A stretch of 64,000 nt of DNA. It comes from Inia geoffrensis. Taxonomy: Eukaryota > Chordata > Mammalia > Artiodactyla > Iniidae. The stretch is taken from positions 32,341,496-32,405,495 of the forward strand of contig CM070900.1 of the NCBI GenBank assembly GCA_036417435.1, given 5' to 3'. Below the pieces are notes generated by a model. It did no database searches, was not told the DNA's origin, and saw only the letters and a list, made by a program, of their open reading frames with translations. Every line of letters starts with the position of its first letter. Position 1 is the first letter of the stretch. Positions 60,197 to 64,000 of this stretch are shown one piece after another. The position numbers and the translations under genes were made by a program.

Positions 60197-61578
60197 TTGT
60201 TTAAATTTTAATTTTATTGGCATAAAGTTGATTTACAATGTTGTGTTAGTTTTGGGTGTACAGCAAAGTGAGTCAGTTATACGTCCACATACATTTATTC
60301 TTTTTTAGATTCTTTTCTGTTATAGGTTATCACAGAATACTGAGTAGAGTTCCCTGTGCTATACAGTATGTGCTTGTTGGTTATCTACCTTATATATAGT
60401 AGTGTGTATATGTTCATCCCAAGCTCCTGATTTACCCCTCCCCCCCGCAGTGTTTCCCTTTTGGTAACCATAAGTTTGTTTTCGAAATCTGTGAGTCTGT
60501 TTCTGTTTTGTAAATAAGTTCATTTGTATCATTTTTTTAGGTTCCTTATATAAGTGATATCATATGACATTTGTCTTGGCTACTGTAAATAGTGGTGCAG
60601 TGAACACTGAGGTGCATGTATCTTTTCGAATTTTTTTTTTTCTGGATATATGTCCAGGAGTGGGGTTCCTCGACCATATGGTAGTTCTGCTTTTAGATTT
60701 TTAAGGAACCTCCATACGATTCTCCATAGTGGTCGTACCAATTTATATTCCCACCAACAGTGTAGGAGGGTTCCCTTTTCTCCCCACTCTCTCCAGCATT
60801 TGTTTCTAGTCTTTTTCATGATGGCCATTCTGAGTGGTGTGAGGTGGTACCTCATTGTAGTTTTGATTTGCATTTCTCTGATAATTAGTGATGTTGAGCA
60901 TCTTTTCATGTACTTTCTGGCCATCTGTATGTCTTCTTTGGAGAAATGTCTATTTGGATCTTTTGCTCATTTTTTGATTGGGTTTGTTTTTTTGACAGAG
61001 CTGCATGAGCTGTTTCTGTATTTTGGAGATTAATCCCTTGTCGGTCACATCATTTGCAAATATTTTCTCCCATTCTGTGGGTTGTCTTTTTGTTTTGGTT
61101 TCCTTTGCTGTGCAAAAGCTTTTAAGTTTGATTAGGTCTCATTTGCTTATTTTTGTTTTTATTTTCTTTAGGAGATGGATCAAAAAAGATATTGTTGCAA
61201 TTTATGTCAAAGGGTGTTCTGCCAATGTTTTCTTCTGAGAGTATTATAGTGTCTGGCCTTACATTTAGGTCTTTGATGCATTTTGAGTTTATTTTTGTGT
61301 ATGGTATTAGAGAATGTTCTAATTTCATTCTTTTATGTGTAGCTGTGCAGTTTTCCCACCACCACTTATTGAAGAGACTTTCTTTTCTCCATTGTATATT
61401 CTTGCCTCCTTTGTCATAGACTAATTGATGATAGGTGCATGGGTTTATTTCTGGGCTTTCTATTCTGTTCCATTGATCTATATTTCTATTTTTGTGCCAG
61501 TACAATACTATTTTGATTATTGTAGCTTTGTAATATAGTTTGAAGTCAAGGAGCCTGATTTCTCCAGCTCTGTTGCCC
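60197..61578 (-). mobile_element. L1: 5'-truncated L1 nested in the outer L1
   Basis: The minus-strand 3' end (ATAAAGTTGATTTACAATGT on the plus strand) lies at 60197. The 3'UTR runs to about 60579 and the ORF2 C-terminal third up to 61578, where the copy stops. Its 3'UTR belongs with that at 16188-16446, a different group from the L1 at 51322. The target duplication is unclear. Confidence 0.88.
60580..61578 (-). pseudogene. L1 ORF2 C-terminal remnant
   Basis: Two frames, 61122-61580 and 60580-60924, carry [20 protein letters not shown] and, later, [16 protein letters not shown], the ORF2 C-terminal region with its Cys-rich end. The endonuclease and reverse transcriptase active-site parts were lost by 5' truncation, and frameshifts separate the two pieces. 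Confidence 0.88.
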
Positions 61579-62105
61579 AAACTGGTATTATAACCTCAGG
61601 GAGCTGCAGTGTGAAACAGTTGCCACTGATGGTTTTGCATTGATGGGAATGGGGCTTTTCTCGCTGAATCAGTTCAAACAACAACAAGCCCTGTGAATGA
61701 GACTTTTCATGGGAGCTTCCAGAAAGGTCAAAACATTGAAAGCTATTTGGGGATGAGACTTTTTGAGAAACTCCAAAGCCATTCTATTTCCTCTGTCAGC
61801 TACTAGGTTGCTATTTTTCACAGCAACCTTGATTGCAAGACTTTTTGGCTTTCAAGGCCACTACAGAATTGTGGAGAAGAGATTGTGAATAGAGCAAATT
61901 AAAGCACCACAGACCTCACTGTTAACTATCATTTTCAGCCATTTTTCGTGAATAAATGCTCCTCAGATTAAGTCGTTGGTTAATTTCCAGGGCTCTGAAA
62001 AAGTTGAATTTGACAGATTTTGCCAGGGTTCTCATTGTTTTTAAGGAGGATCTGATTTTTGGAGGTTTATCTTTATAGAAGTGCTTTGTTCCCCATGACT
62101 ACTTC
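61579..62105 (-). mobile_element. L1M: outer old L1, 5' leader segment
   Basis: GTCGTTGGTTAATTTCCAGG, GGCTCTGAAAAAGTTGAATT and TTTTGCCAGGGTTCTCATTG are landmarks I associate with old L1 5' leaders on the minus strand. Joined with 47802-51321 and 58438-60196 it makes about 5.8 kb, near the length of a full L1. The right limit is approximate. Confidence 0.6.
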
Positions 62106-62241
62106 TGATAAGGAATGGAGAATTGATATTCCATCGTCTGCCAAATAACAGAATACTGGACTCTGTTTACCCTCACTTTTAAGGTCTTTTTATTTCTACA
62201 AGGACCTATCTCTTGGTCCTTTTCTCTGTCCTCCAGCCCAC

Positions 62242-62655
62242 TTTTTAAAAAATAAAAATTATATGTATTCAAGGCATACAATGTGATGATTCAATATAGA
62301 TATTTATAATGAAATGATTGTTACAGTCAAGCTAATGTATATCTTCTCCTCACATAGTTACCCTTTCATTTGTTGCAGTAAAAGCCCCTGAAATCTACTC
62401 TCTTAGCAAATTTCCGGTATTCAATACAATATTTTTAACTGTAGTCATCATGCTATACATCAAATCTTTAGACTTACTCATTCATTCTACATAACTGCTA
62501 CTTTGTACCCTTTGACCAACATCTCTCTATTTCCCCCAACTCCCAGCCTCTGGTAATCATCATTCTATTCTCTGTTTTTATGTATTCAACCATTTTAGAT
62601 TCCACATATAAGCGAGATCATGAAGTTTTTTTCTTTCTGTGTCTAGCTTATTATA
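62242..62655 (-). mobile_element. L1M: old L1 3'UTR fragment
   Basis: AAGGCATACAATGTGATGAT, TTAACTGTAGTCATCATGCT, CCCAGCCTCTGGTAATCATC and TTCCACATATAAGCGAGATC form the 3'UTR/ORF2 end of an old L1 on the minus strand. Confidence 0.85.
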
Positions 62656-62978
62656 GGTTTTAAGATATGTAGAAAAGAAGCTACCTTTGTCATAGGTTTG
62701 CTTCTTCCCTTAACATTTCTAACTGATTTTTTTGGAAAGGCTACCTTGAAAATTAAAATTATTACAAAATTTAAACCTTTGTAACATAGTAAAACAAGTA
62801 TTTACTAATAGAGAATTTTAGTCTCTCCCCTGGAGAAATTCTTTCATTCTCACTTATGATAACATAAGACATTAAATTATAAACACATATTATTGTTCAT
62901 TATTATGACCAATAAAATTAAGAAACAATATAGATTGGATAATTGGGTAGATTGTTGTAATAAATAAAAACACCCCTT

Positions 62979-63190
62979 GGGCTCTCCTGGTGGCGCAGTG
63001 GTTGAGAGTCCGCCTGCCGATGCAGGGGACACGGGTTCGTGCCCCGGTCCGGGAAGATCCCACATGCTGCGGAGCGGCTGGGCCCGTGAGCCATGGCCAC
63101 TGAGCCTGCGCGTCCGGAGCCGGTGCTCCCCAATGAGAGAGGCCACAACAGTGAGAGGCCCGCATACCGCAAAAATACAAAACAAAACAA
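62979..63190 (+). mobile_element. CHR-2: CHR-2 SINE
   Basis: Near-consensus copy: A box TGGCGCAGTGG at 62991-63001, B box GGTTCGTGCC at 63034-63043, end CCCGCATACCGC, CAAAA tail. AAAACACCCCTTG on the left and AAAACATGCCTTG on the right (63191-63203) are a probable target duplication. Confidence 0.97.
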
Positions 63191-63203
63191 AAAACATGCC
63201 TTG

Positions 63204-64000
63204 ATGTTGTGATATATTCCCTTAGCAGTGAACTCATCTTTTCTGATCATTAGAGCATAATTTAGTAAGCTAAGTTTATATATTTTTCTGGGTACATTTA
63301 TTTTCAGCTCTGTTTACTTGATGTAATAAACTAAGTAAAGAATTCAAAAACTTATGCTAAGGGTACTAAGGATATTATAAAGGGCCCAGTGGTTTTATCT
63401 CTCATTGTTTATTTGACTATACTTATTAGTGTCATGGCATGCCTTTTTTTAATCCACATAACAAGAAGTTTTTAAGTTGATTTAAGTTTTTCCCCAGATC
63501 CTGCCTGATGTTATTTACCCTTAACAATAAAGTCAGCCCAAGGAGTTAAGTAAACTTGAGTTTGTATCTGATCTTTATGGTGATAAATTAGTAGTAGGTA
63601 AATTATTTGTAGAAGCAGCTATATTTTTAACATTTCTTGAATTCTGTGTCCATATCTATAACATACCTCTGTACAGGGTGGGTGAGATGTATAACAGTTA
63701 ATGTATAGGTGCTCAATGTAATAAATTTTTCCTTCCTTAACTAGGGTATATAAATTCTAGGAAAGATAAATATAAAAGGGAAAAGCTGATTATTTTGATA
63801 GACCAGCCCTTGGTTGAAAGTGGAATTTGCAGTAAATTATATTTTAAAAATTTATGATTGGAGTGAATTATATCCAAAGACTGCTGGTCCCCAATTCCCA
63901 TTAAGTCAACTCAGCCAGTTATTTGTTCATGTATTTATTCAACAGCAAATATTTATTGACATGCCACTATGGGCCAGGAATTGAGGATATAACAGTAAAG
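63204..64000. other. no gene; ancient repeat start at the window edge
   Basis: Unassigned AT-rich sequence. From about 63920 (TATTCAACAGCAAATATTTA, then CCACTATGGGCCAGGAATTG) an ancient mammal-wide repeat begins and runs out of the window. Confidence 0.45.

Noticed and set aside
62979..63060. tRNA-like A and B boxes suggesting a tRNA gene
   Set aside because: They are the promoter of a CHR-2 SINE; the cloverleaf is not complete and the sequence continues into the SINE body and A tail.

Overview
The window reads as mammalian nuclear DNA, most probably from a cetacean. Eight tRNA-derived SINEs carry the CHR-2 signature (RNA polymerase III A and B boxes, then a head ending near GTACCGC and an A-rich tail). 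One older CHR-1 SINE and L1 3' ends of the whale/even-toed-ungulate type are also present. CHR SINEs belong to whales, hippos and ruminants, and this CHR-2 form points to whales and dolphins. The species, chromosome and nearest gene cannot be told from the sequence alone.

No protein-coding gene can be supported. The DNA is AT-rich and looks like an intron or gene desert. The one plausible host-gene element is a GC-richer block at about 5486-6085. Read on the minus strand, it ends in a very good splice donor (CAG|GTAAGAT) and could be a first, probably noncoding, exon with its promoter.

Layout. 1-5485: AT-rich sequence with no repeat I recognise. 5486-6085: candidate exon/promoter. 6295-6392: exact 49-bp tandem duplication. 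7270-7341: cluster of short palindromes. 8440-10405: a MIR SINE split by an old L1. 10695-13250: an ancient repeat, a CHR-1 SINE and an L1M-like fragment. 15072-17337: two L1 3' fragments and a MER2/Tigger-type DNA transposon with its TA target site. 18600-23622: an old minus-strand L1 with its 5' region, interrupted by three CHR-2 SINEs and another L1 end. 26804-27534: two CHR-2 SINEs in opposite orientation. 28090-29835: MIR, MER5-like and HAL1-like pieces. 33008-36962: a SINE, a GGAA microsatellite, old L1, L2, and a truncated L1 3' end next to a GC-rich L1 5'UTR. 37739-47801: mostly unassigned sequence with L2/MIR traces and one CHR-2. 47802-62105: a three-tier L1 nest. 62242-64000: another L1 end, a CHR-2 SINE and unassigned sequence.

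The best object is the nest at 47.8-62.1 kb. An ancient, roughly 5.8-kb L1 is interrupted by a younger, full-length (about 7.1 kb) but dead L1 with a target-site duplication and an apparent 3' transduction, and by a second, 5'-truncated L1. I found no credible new genetic system; the findings below are mainly events in the history of transposable elements.
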